DNA from: DRGT01 sp035685445
Lineage (GTDB): Archaea > Thermoproteota > Nitrososphaeria > Nitrososphaerales > Nitrosopumilaceae
NCBI GenBank assembly: GCA_035685445.1
Contig: DASSAK010000005.1
Location: 1-36,454, forward strand
DNA: 36,454 nt
Direction: 5' to 3'
Shown: in pieces, positions 1 through 7,890 of the stretch
Numbering within the stretch: position 1 is the first letter of the stretch
How the letters are laid out: every line of letters begins with the position of its first letter
The notes under the pieces: generated by a model
What the model was told of the DNA's origin: nothing
Databases searched by the model: none
The model's input: only the letters and a program-made list of their open reading frames with translations
Translations under genes and position numbers: made by a program

Positions 1-971
1 AATTCTGATGTTCCAACTGAGCTTGCAGCAAGATCAGATGCTGTTATTGTGTTGGCAGCAATATCTACTGATGTTATGCGTCCATCAACAATGTCAGAAC
101 CTGTAATTGGTCCACTTCCTGCAGGCCACGAACTTCTACAATCATCTCCAATACAGAGCTGACCTCCCTTGACAAAACCAGGTGAGAAAACTGAATTTGC
201 AGCAGTTATTTCATTTCCTGCCGTAATAGAACCAACTGCAACAATGTTGTTTCCTGAGTGAAGCAAATTATCTGCGCGTATGTTTTCAGCATTTTCAATG
301 TCAAAGCGTTTCATATTGAGGTTCTGTTCTGCCATGTGGTTGCCAAGGTTATCGCTTGCAGGCCACGAACTTTTACAATCATCTCCAATGCAAATCTGTT
401 CGCCCCTAACAAAACCCGGTGTTAAAACTGAGTTTGCAGCAGTAACTGAGTCACCAGATGTTATTGAACCAACTGCAACAATGTTGTTTCCTGAATGAAG
501 CAAATCATTTGCCAGTATCGCATTAGCATTTTCAATGTCAAATCCTTTCATGTCAAGATTTTGCTCAGCCATGTGATTTCCTAAGTTGTCTGGCACATGA
601 TGTGCATCAGGATCTGAAGAGTGCAGTCCCAATGCAACTATTTCAGTCTCAAGTTGTTGTTTTGTGTCAACAGTAATGTCAAAGAAAGAGTCGTTGCTTG
701 CTCTTGGAACACACGTGTAATCATCATTATCCTCATTTAGTGTTGGTCTTTCACCATCTGGACAGCTTGGAACAGTAATTTCATACATTACATCAAAGAA
801 TGAATCGACTACAAATTCACCAATTTGATCTTGCAGCTGAGTGATTTTCTGCTCTAGTTGTTGAAATGGTTGTCCCTGTGCGTTGCTTGCAGCGTATGCC
901 ATCGTTCCTGTTGTTATAGAACCAGCAACAAATGCAATTGCTACTAGTCCTGCCCAAATGCCCTTGTTCAT
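1..971 (-). CDS. Exported repeat-containing surface protein (3' end outside window)
   Basis: Reading leftward from the ATG at 971, an open frame runs off the window edge, so the C-terminus is missing. Residues 1-27 form a signal peptide (MNKGIWAGLV..., hydrophobic core, likely cleavage after AYA). Two 79-residue repeats follow a unique region, each with LGNHMAEQNL, FDIENA, LLHSGNNIVAVGSIT and a cysteine pair in CIGDDC. The last visible part has the rhythm SDIVDGRITSVDIAANTIT. The LGNH...NLDMKGFDI pattern resembles stalk repeats of bacterial surface and tail-fibre-like proteins, so a cell-surface fibre or adhesin is inferred. The TATA-like stretch TTTAATTATA lies about 25-30 nt before the start. 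The precise role is unknown. Confidence 0.8.
   Translation of the reverse strand, partial: MNKGIWAGLVAIAFVAGSITTGTMAYAASNAQGQPFQQLEQKITQLQDQIGEFVVDSFFDVMYEITVPSCPDGERPTLNEDNDDYTCVPRASNDSFFDITVDTKQQLETEIVALGLHSSDPDAHHVPDNLGNHMAEQNLDMKGFDIENANAILANDLLHSGNNIVAVGSITSGDSVTAANSVLTPGFVRGEQICIGDDCKSSWPASDNLGNHMAEQNLNMKRFDIENAENIRADNLLHSGNNIVAVGSITAGNEITAANSVFSPGFVKGGQLCIGDDCRSSWPAGSGPITGSDIVDGRITSVDIAANTITASDLAASSVGTSE
121..594 (-). repeat. Two tandem 237-bp coding repeats
   Basis: Units 121-357 and 358-594 start with the same bases (GCAGGCCACGAACTT on the + strand) and stay aligned throughout with scattered substitutions. The period of 237 bp equals 79 codons, so copy number can change without a frameshift. 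Each encodes one module of the exported protein. Confidence 0.88.
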
Positions 972-1018
972 TGGGGTCTGTGAATTTCATACTATAATTA
1001 AATCTGATCAAAAGTTAA

Positions 1019-1414
1019 TCAGTTCATACTTTTGATAATGCTTTGAATTGATTTTACTTGGTTTTGCAAATCACAGCACGGCTCTGAAAAAACCAACAAA
1101 AGGTAATTGAAAATATTTGTTGTAAAAATTGAAACCTTTTCTCTTTGAATTATAGAATATCTAAAAGGTCCTAGCGAATCATCAAAATCGTTTCTCAAGC
1201 ACGATTCTAATGCAAATCTCATATACATCAAACGTCTTTTTTCATCATCCTCTTTTGGAATAACTCCTTTTTTGATTCCGCCTGCAAACAAATTACCTCT
1301 ATTGGAAATTAATCCTGCAAAGCGAATATTATCAAGCTCTAATACTTTATCACACAGTTTTTGCATTCTTGTTTGTGATATTTCCTCTACGCTGTACTCT
1401 GAAACCAAAGTCAT
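1019..1414 (-). CDS. Small lineage-specific protein, DUF6659-like (copy A)
   Basis: This 131-residue protein lacks a signal peptide and membrane segments. It shares a pattern with the products at 1476-1850 and 23308-23700: an N-terminal helix with a Cys (MQKLCDKVLELD), a strand pair beginning IRFAG, a basic Gly-containing loop, a helical middle, then LGP and a basic Glu-Lys-Val strand (REKVSI). The alternating strands and helices suggest a roadblock- or profilin-like sensor fold, but that is inference. Such proteins are abundant in Nitrosopumilales; I recall the label DUF6659 without being able to check it. Function unknown. It lies downstream of copy B on the same strand. Confidence 0.7.
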   Translation of the reverse strand: MTLVSEYSVEEISQTRMQKLCDKVLELDNIRFAGLISNRGNLFAGGIKKGVIPKEDDEKRRLMYMRFALESCLRNDFDDSLGPFRYSIIQREKVSIFTTNIFNYLLLVFSEPCCDLQNQVKSIQSIIKSMN

Positions 1415-1475
1415 AAAATAGATGTCTTTTTTTCAATATTTAATAAAAATGATAAAAAAACTCTAGTGCTAATTT

Positions 1476-1850
1476 CTAAGAATAAAGCTTTACAATTGGC
1501 AGACACGAATCAATAATTCTCAAGACCTCAGAGCGCACAACTTTTTTGTCAATTGAAATCCAAACGCGGTGCCTTTTTATTGCAAATGAAATGGTCTGAA
1601 CCTTTTTTCTTTCCTCCCACTCAAACTCTACAGGGCCAAGGCTCTTGTCAAAAAACGCCTCCATGTCGGTTCTTTTTGCAATGTGTGAGAATTGGTATTT
1701 AGTGTCCTTTGCATTAAGCATGGGTCTTAGGCCGTGGCGCCTATAGTATGATAATAGCTCTCCCTTTTTGCCAATCACTGCTACAAACCTAATGTATGGG
1801 CTAATCTTTGCTATTGCATTGCAAACTTCTTGATAATTTTTTTTTGCCAA
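1476..1850 (-). CDS. Small lineage-specific protein, DUF6659-like (copy B)
   Basis: A 124-residue basic protein starting at a TTG (1850). It has the same scaffold as copies A and C: YQEVCNAIAKI, then IRFVAVIGKKGEL, a loop with a conserved Gly-Leu-Arg-Pro, LGPVEFEW, and an RKKVQTISF strand. ATATCATC lies about 26 nt before the TTG and could be the TATA element of a leaderless message. It is followed by copy A on the same strand, so the two may be co-transcribed. No catalytic motif is visible; a small ligand- or protein-binding role is only a guess. Confidence 0.7.
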   Translation of the reverse strand: MAKKNYQEVCNAIAKISPYIRFVAVIGKKGELLSYYRRHGLRPMLNAKDTKYQFSHIAKRTDMEAFFDKSLGPVEFEWEERKKVQTISFAIKRHRVWISIDKKVVRSEVLRIIDSCLPIVKLYS

Positions 1851-1934
1851 TTTACGCTACGTTAAAAATAGATGATATTTTAATGATTTTAGAATTTTCA
1901 TTTTGAATTTGATTTTTTTATAGTTAAATAATGC

Positions 1935-2600
1935 ATGAGAATTCAAAGATTTGTGGATTTTACTGACCTCTTTCCTTTTTCACCTGAAATTGGGTATCCC
2001 TTTTTGAGCCTTGTTAGTTTTTTTGGTTCTCTGATCCCATTTGTGCCAATACCGTCATTTCTTGTTTTAGCTACAATGTCAGTTGGCGACCAATTTAACC
2101 TTCATATCCTTGCATTTCTTTCTGCAGTGACAGCAGCTGGTGCCAAACAGATTATTTTCTATGTTAGTTACAGCGGACGACGAATGATTAGCGAAGAAAC
2201 CAAGAAAAGAATGAAGCCCTTTCAGAAACTTGTAAAAAGATATGGCGGAGGTGCCGCCTTTATTGCAGCTGCAACTCCAGTTCCTGATGATTTGGTGTAC
2301 ATTCCACTTGGTTTGGCAAAATACAATCCAAAACGATTCTTTGTTGCAACTCTTTTAGGAAAAATAGTTCTAGGTTATGCAATTGTTCTTGGCTCTCATT
2401 TCTTTGGAGATGCCTTGGAGCCATTTTTGGAGCAAGTTGATGATCCTCTAACAATTTACGCCGGAATTATTGTTTTTGGTGCAGCACTAACTACCATAAT
2501 TGTCCTAATGTTTAGGCTTGACTGGCGTCAAATTCTAGGAAAGGTTGCCCCGTGGACTCTGATTGATGATGAAGATGAAAACGACTCTAAAAAATCTTAA
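1935..2600 (+). CDS. VTT/DedA-like membrane protein
   Basis: A 221-residue integral membrane protein with hydrophobic segments around residues 20-45, 55-75, 105-125, 135-155 and 170-195. The central FIAAATPVPDD followed by LGLAKYNPKRFF matches the VTT (SNARE-associated, DedA) pattern, in which a Pro-containing re-entrant loop precedes a small-residue helix. Family members act in lipid scrambling or proton-coupled transport; no substrate can be named here. The C-terminal tail is acidic and cytoplasmic (DDEDENDSKK). The final codon overlaps the convergent glycosylase gene by four bases (TTAA), so both stop codons share sequence. Confidence 0.82.
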   Translation: MRIQRFVDFTDLFPFSPEIGYPFLSLVSFFGSLIPFVPIPSFLVLATMSVGDQFNLHILAFLSAVTAAGAKQIIFYVSYSGRRMISEETKKRMKPFQKLVKRYGGGAAFIAAATPVPDDLVYIPLGLAKYNPKRFFVATLLGKIVLGYAIVLGSHFFGDALEPFLEQVDDPLTIYAGIIVFGAALTTIIVLMFRLDWRQILGKVAPWTLIDDEDENDSKKS

Positions 2601-3157
2601 ATGTCTATTTTAAAATTCCAACGCTTGTCGATGCCATTTTTTATTCCAACTCTTTTGTCTGAAAATATTTTTAATTTTGAATCGATTCCTTCTGTGATGT
2701 ATAGCTGACTTTTTTTTGCCAAATCCACTCCGTATTGCTCCCTGTTAATTCCTAGCGCTTGAGTTAGCTTTGCAGGACCGCTGGTTAGATTTGAAACCAA
2801 GTCAGTCCTTCTGTTTTTTTTCATTATATGGATTCCTTTTTCTGGTTTTAGTGCGCGAATTAAAACTGCACCAGCTTCAACATTGTTGCTTTTTGCAACT
2901 GCATTTACACAAAAATACATTCCATATGTAAAGTACACATATGCCCTTCCCACCTGTCCAAACATTGCCTTGTTTCTTTCTGTCATTCCACGATATGCAT
3001 GGCTTGCAGGATCATCTTTGTACCTATAGGCCTCAGTCTCTGTGATTATTCCAGAAACTACATCCTGTCCAAAATTTCGAACAAGTTTTTTGCCAAGCAA
3101 CTCCTTTGCAACAGTTACAGTATTTCTTGCATAAAATTCCCTAGGAAGTGTTTTCAT
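2597..3157 (-). CDS. mpg: 3-methyladenine DNA glycosylase (AAG/MPG family)
   Basis: Excises alkylated or deaminated purines to start base-excision repair. The 186-residue protein shows the family signatures in order: ARNTVTVAKELLGK, the catalytic glutamate in ITETEAY, then SHAYRGMTERN, MFGQVGRAYVYFTYGM, AGAVLIRALKP and LTSGPAKLTQALGI, ending in a short RVGI block. Length is normal for the compact prokaryotic form. I place the start at ATG 3157; a TTG six bases upstream is possible. It overlaps the 3' end of the uracil-DNA glycosylase gene by 17 bases and is the last gene of the tldD-udg-mpg operon, so both glycosylases are probably made together. Confidence 0.95.
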   Translation of the reverse strand: MKTLPREFYARNTVTVAKELLGKKLVRNFGQDVVSGIITETEAYRYKDDPASHAYRGMTERNKAMFGQVGRAYVYFTYGMYFCVNAVAKSNNVEAGAVLIRALKPEKGIHIMKKNRRTDLVSNLTSGPAKLTQALGINREQYGVDLAKKSQLYITEGIDSKLKIFSDKRVGIKNGIDKRWNFKIDI

Positions 3158-3710
3158 TTTCAAGTGTCTTTAATGTTTTTACAAGTTCCTTCATATCTTT
3201 TTTTAGCGTACCAAGCAAGGATTGGTTGTAAATTGCAGCAGCTGGATGAACAGTCAAAAAGTAAGTTTTCCCATCTCTGTGAATTATTTTTCCACGATTT
3301 TTTGTAATGCTGCCTCCGCCAAGAAGCGAGTGATATGCAGTATTTCCCATTATGCAAATTATTTTTGGTTTTATCAAAGATATCTCAGAATTTAGATAAT
3401 GCTCGCATGATTCTTCTTCATTTGGTGTGGGGGCTCTGTTTTCTGGGGGGCGACACTTTACAACATTTGTAATGTATACCTCATCTCTTGACAGTCCAGC
3501 ATATTCAAGTGCAATTGAGAGTTTTTTTCCCGCTGCTCCAACAAACGGCTCTCCTTTTTTGTCCTCGTTTCGTCCCGGCGCTTCTCCAACAAACAACAAT
3601 TCAGCATGAAAATTTCCCTTTCCTGGAACCGCGTTTGTTCTTGTTTTGCACAGGTTGCATTTTTTGCAAACCTGCACCTGTCTCTGAATCTTTTCTAGTT
3701 CTGATGTCAT
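3141..3710 (-). CDS. udg: Type-4 (Fe-S) uracil-DNA glycosylase
   Basis: Removes uracil from DNA, countering cytosine deamination. Family-4 features are clear: the GEAPGRNED active-site motif (residues 42-50), the HPAA motif near the C-terminus, and four cysteines spaced for a 4Fe-4S cluster (C15, C18, C86, C102). At 189 residues it is typical for archaea. The start overlaps the tldD stop by four bases, and the end overlaps mpg, which indicates one transcript and translational coupling. No gene for the next repair step (AP endonuclease) is in this window. Confidence 0.95.
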   Translation of the reverse strand: MTSELEKIQRQVQVCKKCNLCKTRTNAVPGKGNFHAELLFVGEAPGRNEDKKGEPFVGAAGKKLSIALEYAGLSRDEVYITNVVKCRPPENRAPTPNEEESCEHYLNSEISLIKPKIICIMGNTAYHSLLGGGSITKNRGKIIHRDGKTYFLTVHPAAAIYNQSLLGTLKKDMKELVKTLKTLENENTS

Positions 3711-5125
3711 TTTACGCTCTTTACAGTAGCAATTCCCCTTACTGTAGGGCCGCCATTTCCCATAATCATTGACTGCATTGGGTCACCTTTTCCACAGTTT
3801 GTGATTGGTCTAACTGCAAAGTCATTTCCACATGCATCAATTGATTTGAAAAATTCTGGCGCAGTTCCAATAACAATTACATCTCTTAACAAGTCTGTAA
3901 CTTCGCCGTTTTCAATTTTGTGCGCATACTGAGCTGAAATGCTCCAGTTGTATCTTTTCATGTCAATTGAAGGAATTTTCATGTTTGAAACAAGAAATCC
4001 ATCTTTGACATCTTTTATCATTTCATCTGGCTCCCAGTCTCCTTTGTCAATGCAGGTGCACGCCATTCTGATTAATGGCATAAACTTGTATGATGTTGCC
4101 CTCATGTTTGCAGTTGGCTTTGCATTAAACTCATTTGCAGTTTCTCTATTTTGAAAATGATTTCTTAAAACTCCATGCTCAATCAAGTTTGTTTTTGATG
4201 TTTTTACCCCTTCATCATCATAGTGATACCATCCTAAGCTACCCTCAATTGTTGGATCATCAAACACATTGAGATTTTCTGAACCAATCTGTTCTCCAAT
4301 CTTTCCAGCCCACCATGCACCACCCGCCCAAGCCATCTCTTTTCCTAAAACTCTGTCTGCTTCTGAAGGATGACCAAGTATTTCGTGAGTTAACAATGCA
4401 ACAAAGTCTGGATTCAAAACAACAGTTGACTTTGTTTCTTTTGCAGGCTTTGCATCAATTAATTGCGATGCCTTGTCTGAAACAAATTTTGCTTTTTGCA
4501 AAATATCAATCTCTTTTGTAATTTTTTCCATGCCTCCTCGTCCGCCTTCTGTAATGTTGACTGACTGTGTGAGGCCTGATTCATGTGCAGTTGCAACAAG
4601 CTCTACGACCACATCTGTAATGTTTTGAGAAATTTTTGCACCTTCTGAGCTTACAAAGTATTTTGAATTTGTAGAAAAACCAAGACTGGTGATTGCCTTG
4701 ATGATTCTCTTGTTACTCTGAATTGTTTTATCACAATCGAATCCAATTTTTACTAGCTCATCAAGATTCGGGACCTCTAGTACTGGATAATCTACCGTCT
4801 GCTGAAATGCCTTAATCTCTGCTAGTCTGACTTTGGTCTTGTTTTTCTGAGAATAATGCTTTGCAGTATTTGCTGCCTCTAAGACTGCATTTTTCACATC
4901 CTCAAATGAGTGTGGATTGGAAATGGAACAAAATCCCCATGCCCCAGAATGCAAAATCCTGATTCCGAGTCCCCTGTCTTCTTTTGAAATTGGATATTCT
5001 ATCTCTCCGTTTTCAATCAAGACTCCTTTTTTTGTAATGTTTTCTGCCCTAACATCACAATACTGAGCACCATTTTCTGAAGCAAAGCTTACAGCTTTTT
5101 CAGCAAATTCTTCTATTTGCAACAA
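3707..5125 (-). CDS. tldD: TldD-family zinc metalloprotease homologue
   Basis: A 472-residue TldD/PmbA-superfamily protein. The zinc site THEILGHPSEAD has the HExxxH pattern (H247, E248, H252), and the C-terminal RDVIVIGTAPEFF region is characteristic. In bacteria and some archaea TldD pairs with TldE to degrade peptides through a narrow central tunnel; the TldE partner is not in this window. It is the first gene of the operon with the two DNA glycosylases, sharing a four-base overlap with udg, although no functional link to repair is obvious. ATG start (5125). Confidence 0.93.
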   Translation of the reverse strand: MLQIEEFAEKAVSFASENGAQYCDVRAENITKKGVLIENGEIEYPISKEDRGLGIRILHSGAWGFCSISNPHSFEDVKNAVLEAANTAKHYSQKNKTKVRLAEIKAFQQTVDYPVLEVPNLDELVKIGFDCDKTIQSNKRIIKAITSLGFSTNSKYFVSSEGAKISQNITDVVVELVATAHESGLTQSVNITEGGRGGMEKITKEIDILQKAKFVSDKASQLIDAKPAKETKSTVVLNPDFVALLTHEILGHPSEADRVLGKEMAWAGGAWWAGKIGEQIGSENLNVFDDPTIEGSLGWYHYDDEGVKTSKTNLIEHGVLRNHFQNRETANEFNAKPTANMRATSYKFMPLIRMACTCIDKGDWEPDEMIKDVKDGFLVSNMKIPSIDMKRYNWSISAQYAHKIENGEVTDLLRDVIVIGTAPEFFKSIDACGNDFAVRPITNCGKGDPMQSMIMGNGGPTVRGIATVKSVK

Positions 5126-5147
5126 ATACTATGATTTTAGTTCCTTC

Positions 5148-7010
5148 CTAAATCTTATGATTGTTTTTAGGAATGGTAAAAGTAAATGTTGTCCCGACAT
5201 CTGGAGTGCTCTGAACTCCAATTTTTCCACCATGAGCATCAACTATTCCTTTCACAATGGCCAATCCAAGGCCACTTCCACCTCTCTCACGGGTTAGTGT
5301 TGCGTCAACTTGATAGAATTTCTTAAACAAGTCTTTTTGTTTGTCTGCAGGAATTCCGACTCCATTATCGTTTACACTAATTTTTACTTGATCTGGATAA
5401 TCTCCAACGTTAATTTGAATTGCACCAGTGTCTTTTTTGACTGCAGTTAATGCATTTTTTAAAAGATTTGTTAAAACCTGATGAATTCTTTCAGAATCAT
5501 GCAATACAACGACATCTGGACAATTCATTGCAAGTTTTACTCCTTTTTCATCAGCAGCTGTCTGCATAGATTCAACTGCCTTTGTAACAGTATCTTTGAT
5601 TGAAGATGTTTCTTTTTTTATTTTTAGCTGGCCAAGCTCTAATTTTTGTGCATCAAGCAAATCTGAAATGATATCAAGTAAAGACGTGGCACTTGATTTT
5701 ATTATGGCAAGGCGCTCTTTTTGTTTGTCAGTTAATGTGCCTAAATGCTCACTAAGAAGAAGATCTGCATATCCCTGAATTGGAACAAGGGGTGTTTTTA
5801 GCTCATGAGTAATCATTGCAAGAAATTCGTCTTTTGCAATGTCGTTTTTTCTTGCTTCTTCTTCTTTTTCTTTGATTGTGTCTGACATTATGTTAAAGGA
5901 ATCTACTAGCTCTCCAACCTCGTCTTTTGCTTTGTAATTGATTTTTTCACCATAGATTCCCTCCTTGACACGTGATAGTCCCCGCGAAATTACCTCTAGT
6001 GGATTTAATGACTGTCTAATTACAAAGACTACTGCCCCAAACACAATGATGTCAACAATTGTCAAAGTCTGAATGGTTGTCTGACGACTGTTGTTTTCAC
6101 TGTTTAACACTTCGTTCCATGCATCAAGTAACACATCAATCTCAGAAAGAATCATGTTTTTGCTTGATTCTAAATTGTTTTTTGCCGTCTGAAATTCTGT
6201 TGAAAGCAACGAACTTTCTTCTAGAGTTTTAATTCGCAACTCTACTGCTTCCCATAGCGGTTCCAAATCCCTTAATGACTGAGAATTTGCTCTTGGAATT
6301 TCAATCAGAGTTTCAGGTGCATGCTCTTCATCTTTTGCAGTAAGATCACTAGTTGGCTGTCCAGTTAACTTTCTTATGTCGATTTCATATGCAACTCGAG
6401 CATTTTTTAGCTCATCAAGAACTCCTTCCTCTTCACCAATTGATAGCAACAAAACTTGGCGACCAAAATTTTCTGTGTGTCGTTCCATGTCTTCAACAAT
6501 TTGTTTATGTCTGTTGTAATCTCTTCCAAGCTCATCTAGTTCTAGTTTAACATTGTGAGTTTGCAAAATTAGTTCTTCATTTTTATCTAAAACATAGTTT
6601 AGCGCATCAACAAAGTCTTCATCAAAGACAGATGTGTCTTGAACCACTAGTGCATTGTTTTTGTAACTATTCCATGCATCTACAAGCATGTTATATTCTG
6701 CAAAAATTTCATTTGGAATTGTAACGATTTCTTGATTTCTAAGCTCTCCACCTTCTTTTAGTGTTTCTAAATAATTTTCAAATTCATTGATTTCTGCTTT
6801 TAATTTTTCTCTATCTTCATCATTCCCATTTGCAATTGATGACGCAAGCGATGAAATGGTTTCAGTTTTTTGTTTAAGATCTCCTGCACGAATAATAGAG
6901 TATGACTCAGTTGTACTTTCTTGCTGAAGTCCATACAATATGAAAAGATTAACTGCGGCAATTGCGATTAAAATGCCCACTAGGATGTAGGTCTTGCTAA
7001 TGATTCTCAT
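5148..7010 (-). CDS. Membrane sensor histidine kinase (HAMP, HisKA, HATPase)
   Basis: Using ATG 7010 the protein has 620 residues. One membrane helix lies at about 10-30, a roughly 290-residue mostly helical extracytoplasmic region rich in Glu/Leu heptads follows, and a second helix near 320-345 leads into a HAMP segment. The HisKA box holds the phosphoacceptor H402 in THELKTPL; the ATPase shows the N box (NLLKNAL), DNGVGIP and GGSGLGLAIVKG. All catalytic motifs are intact. A 20-codon upstream extension was rejected because a TATA element lies 29 nt before ATG 7010. It is divergent from an Hpt gene and a receiver gene, the likely downstream partners. The signal sensed is unknown. Confidence 0.95.
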   Translation of the reverse strand: MRIISKTYILVGILIAIAAVNLFILYGLQQESTTESYSIIRAGDLKQKTETISSLASSIANGNDEDREKLKAEINEFENYLETLKEGGELRNQEIVTIPNEIFAEYNMLVDAWNSYKNNALVVQDTSVFDEDFVDALNYVLDKNEELILQTHNVKLELDELGRDYNRHKQIVEDMERHTENFGRQVLLLSIGEEEGVLDELKNARVAYEIDIRKLTGQPTSDLTAKDEEHAPETLIEIPRANSQSLRDLEPLWEAVELRIKTLEESSLLSTEFQTAKNNLESSKNMILSEIDVLLDAWNEVLNSENNSRQTTIQTLTIVDIIVFGAVVFVIRQSLNPLEVISRGLSRVKEGIYGEKINYKAKDEVGELVDSFNIMSDTIKEKEEEARKNDIAKDEFLAMITHELKTPLVPIQGYADLLLSEHLGTLTDKQKERLAIIKSSATSLLDIISDLLDAQKLELGQLKIKKETSSIKDTVTKAVESMQTAADEKGVKLAMNCPDVVVLHDSERIHQVLTNLLKNALTAVKKDTGAIQINVGDYPDQVKISVNDNGVGIPADKQKDLFKKFYQVDATLTRERGGSGLGLAIVKGIVDAHGGKIGVQSTPDVGTTFTFTIPKNNHKI

Positions 7011-7034
7011 TTGTTGAAAAATGATTCTAAAACA

Positions 7035-7043
7035 GTATAAAAA
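7035..7043. promoter_or_regulatory. Shared TATA element between kinase and Hpt genes
   Basis: GTATAAAAA reads as TTTTTATAC on the other strand. Its centre is 29 nt from the kinase ATG (7010) and 34 nt from the Hpt ATG (7073), so one AT-rich element could serve TBP binding in both directions of the 62-bp intergenic region. This is inferred from spacing only. Confidence 0.45.
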
Positions 7044-7072
7044 TGAGTGTGAAATATTGTAGACGAACAAAT

Positions 7073-7435
7073 ATGCCTGATGAATTTACAAAGGTTGCAC
7101 GACAAGAAATTAATGATGAATTAGAAAAACATTCCAAAATTCTACAGTCATGCAAAAATGATGATGATGTCATAAAAAATTCCTCAGAAATTGAAAAACA
7201 ACTTCACAAAATCAAAGGATTGGCTCCAATGATGGGCCAACAACAAATTGGCGAAATTGCATCAATCAACGATTCATTGATAAAAAAAATTATTGATGGA
7301 AACAAAATTGCTGGAATATTTGAAACTATGAATAAATCCCATCAACTCATGAAAGAATTGATGAGTGATTCATCAAAAGATGTTTCAGAATTTTTAAAAA
7401 ATATCAAAAACACCCATTCAGAATTTTTGAAATAA
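7073..7435 (+). CDS. Stand-alone Hpt protein (CheA P1-like)
   Basis: A 120-residue all-helical protein. LHKIKGLAPMMGQQQI fits the phosphotransfer helix of CheA P1 domains (H-x-x-K-G, then a Met-Gly turn); the predicted phosphorylated residue is H45. No kinase or receiver domain is attached. An extension of ten codons upstream would cross the likely transcription start, so ATG 7073 was chosen. It sits between a divergent sensor kinase and a single-domain receiver, suggesting a phosphorelay split over three polypeptides. No chemotaxis genes are nearby. Confidence 0.82.
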   Translation: MPDEFTKVARQEINDELEKHSKILQSCKNDDDVIKNSSEIEKQLHKIKGLAPMMGQQQIGEIASINDSLIKKIIDGNKIAGIFETMNKSHQLMKELMSDSSKDVSEFLKNIKNTHSEFLK

Positions 7436-7474
7436 AGTAATCTGTTTAAATAATTATTCTACAAGAATTTTCTC

Positions 7475-7831
7475 ATGGCCTCAATCATGATTGCAGATGA
7501 TTCTGACGCAATTAGACTTGTTCTTAAAGACATTCTAGAGCTGGGTCAACATACTGTTGCAGGTGAGGCAGTAAATGGCCAGGAGGCCATTGAAAAATTT
7601 TCTGAACTAAAACCAGAACTTTTGTTGTTGGACTTGGCAATGCCAAAAAAAGATGGTTTTACTGTAGTAAAAGAAATCATGAAAACTAATCCTGACGCCA
7701 AGATAATTCTTATCACTGCAGCAGATGATCAAAAAATAATTAATCAGTGCTTAGATGCTGGTGCTAAAGCATACATTTCAAAGCCTTTTGAATTTGATAA
7801 TGTCTTAAAAGTTATTTCTAAAACAATTTGA
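7475..7831 (+). CDS. Single-domain response regulator (CheY-like receiver)
   Basis: The 118-residue protein is a receiver domain only. Acidic pocket D8/D9, phosphoacceptor D53 (LLLLDLAMP), T81 and K103 (ISKPF) are all present. There is no DNA-binding or enzymatic output domain, so it must signal by protein contact or act as a phosphate shuttle. TTTAAATAA about 28 nt before the ATG suggests its own leaderless promoter, although it directly follows the Hpt gene. Confidence 0.95.
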   Translation: MASIMIADDSDAIRLVLKDILELGQHTVAGEAVNGQEAIEKFSELKPELLLLDLAMPKKDGFTVVKEIMKTNPDAKIILITAADDQKIINQCLDAGAKAYISKPFEFDNVLKVISKTI

Positions 7832-7890
7832 CCATTGTTTTCCTGGCACTGTAGTTATGATTTAAAGTAGGGCACAAACATTTTTTCTTA

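Noticed and set aside
280..498. 72-codon frame on the + strand inside the left-edge repeats
   Set aside because: It is antisense to the long exported-protein frame, which has a signal peptide, a repeat period of whole codons and a promoter.
7011..7070. Upstream 20-codon extension of the sensor kinase
   Set aside because: It crosses the TATA-like element, and the ATG at 7010 gives a normal N-terminus directly before the first membrane helix.
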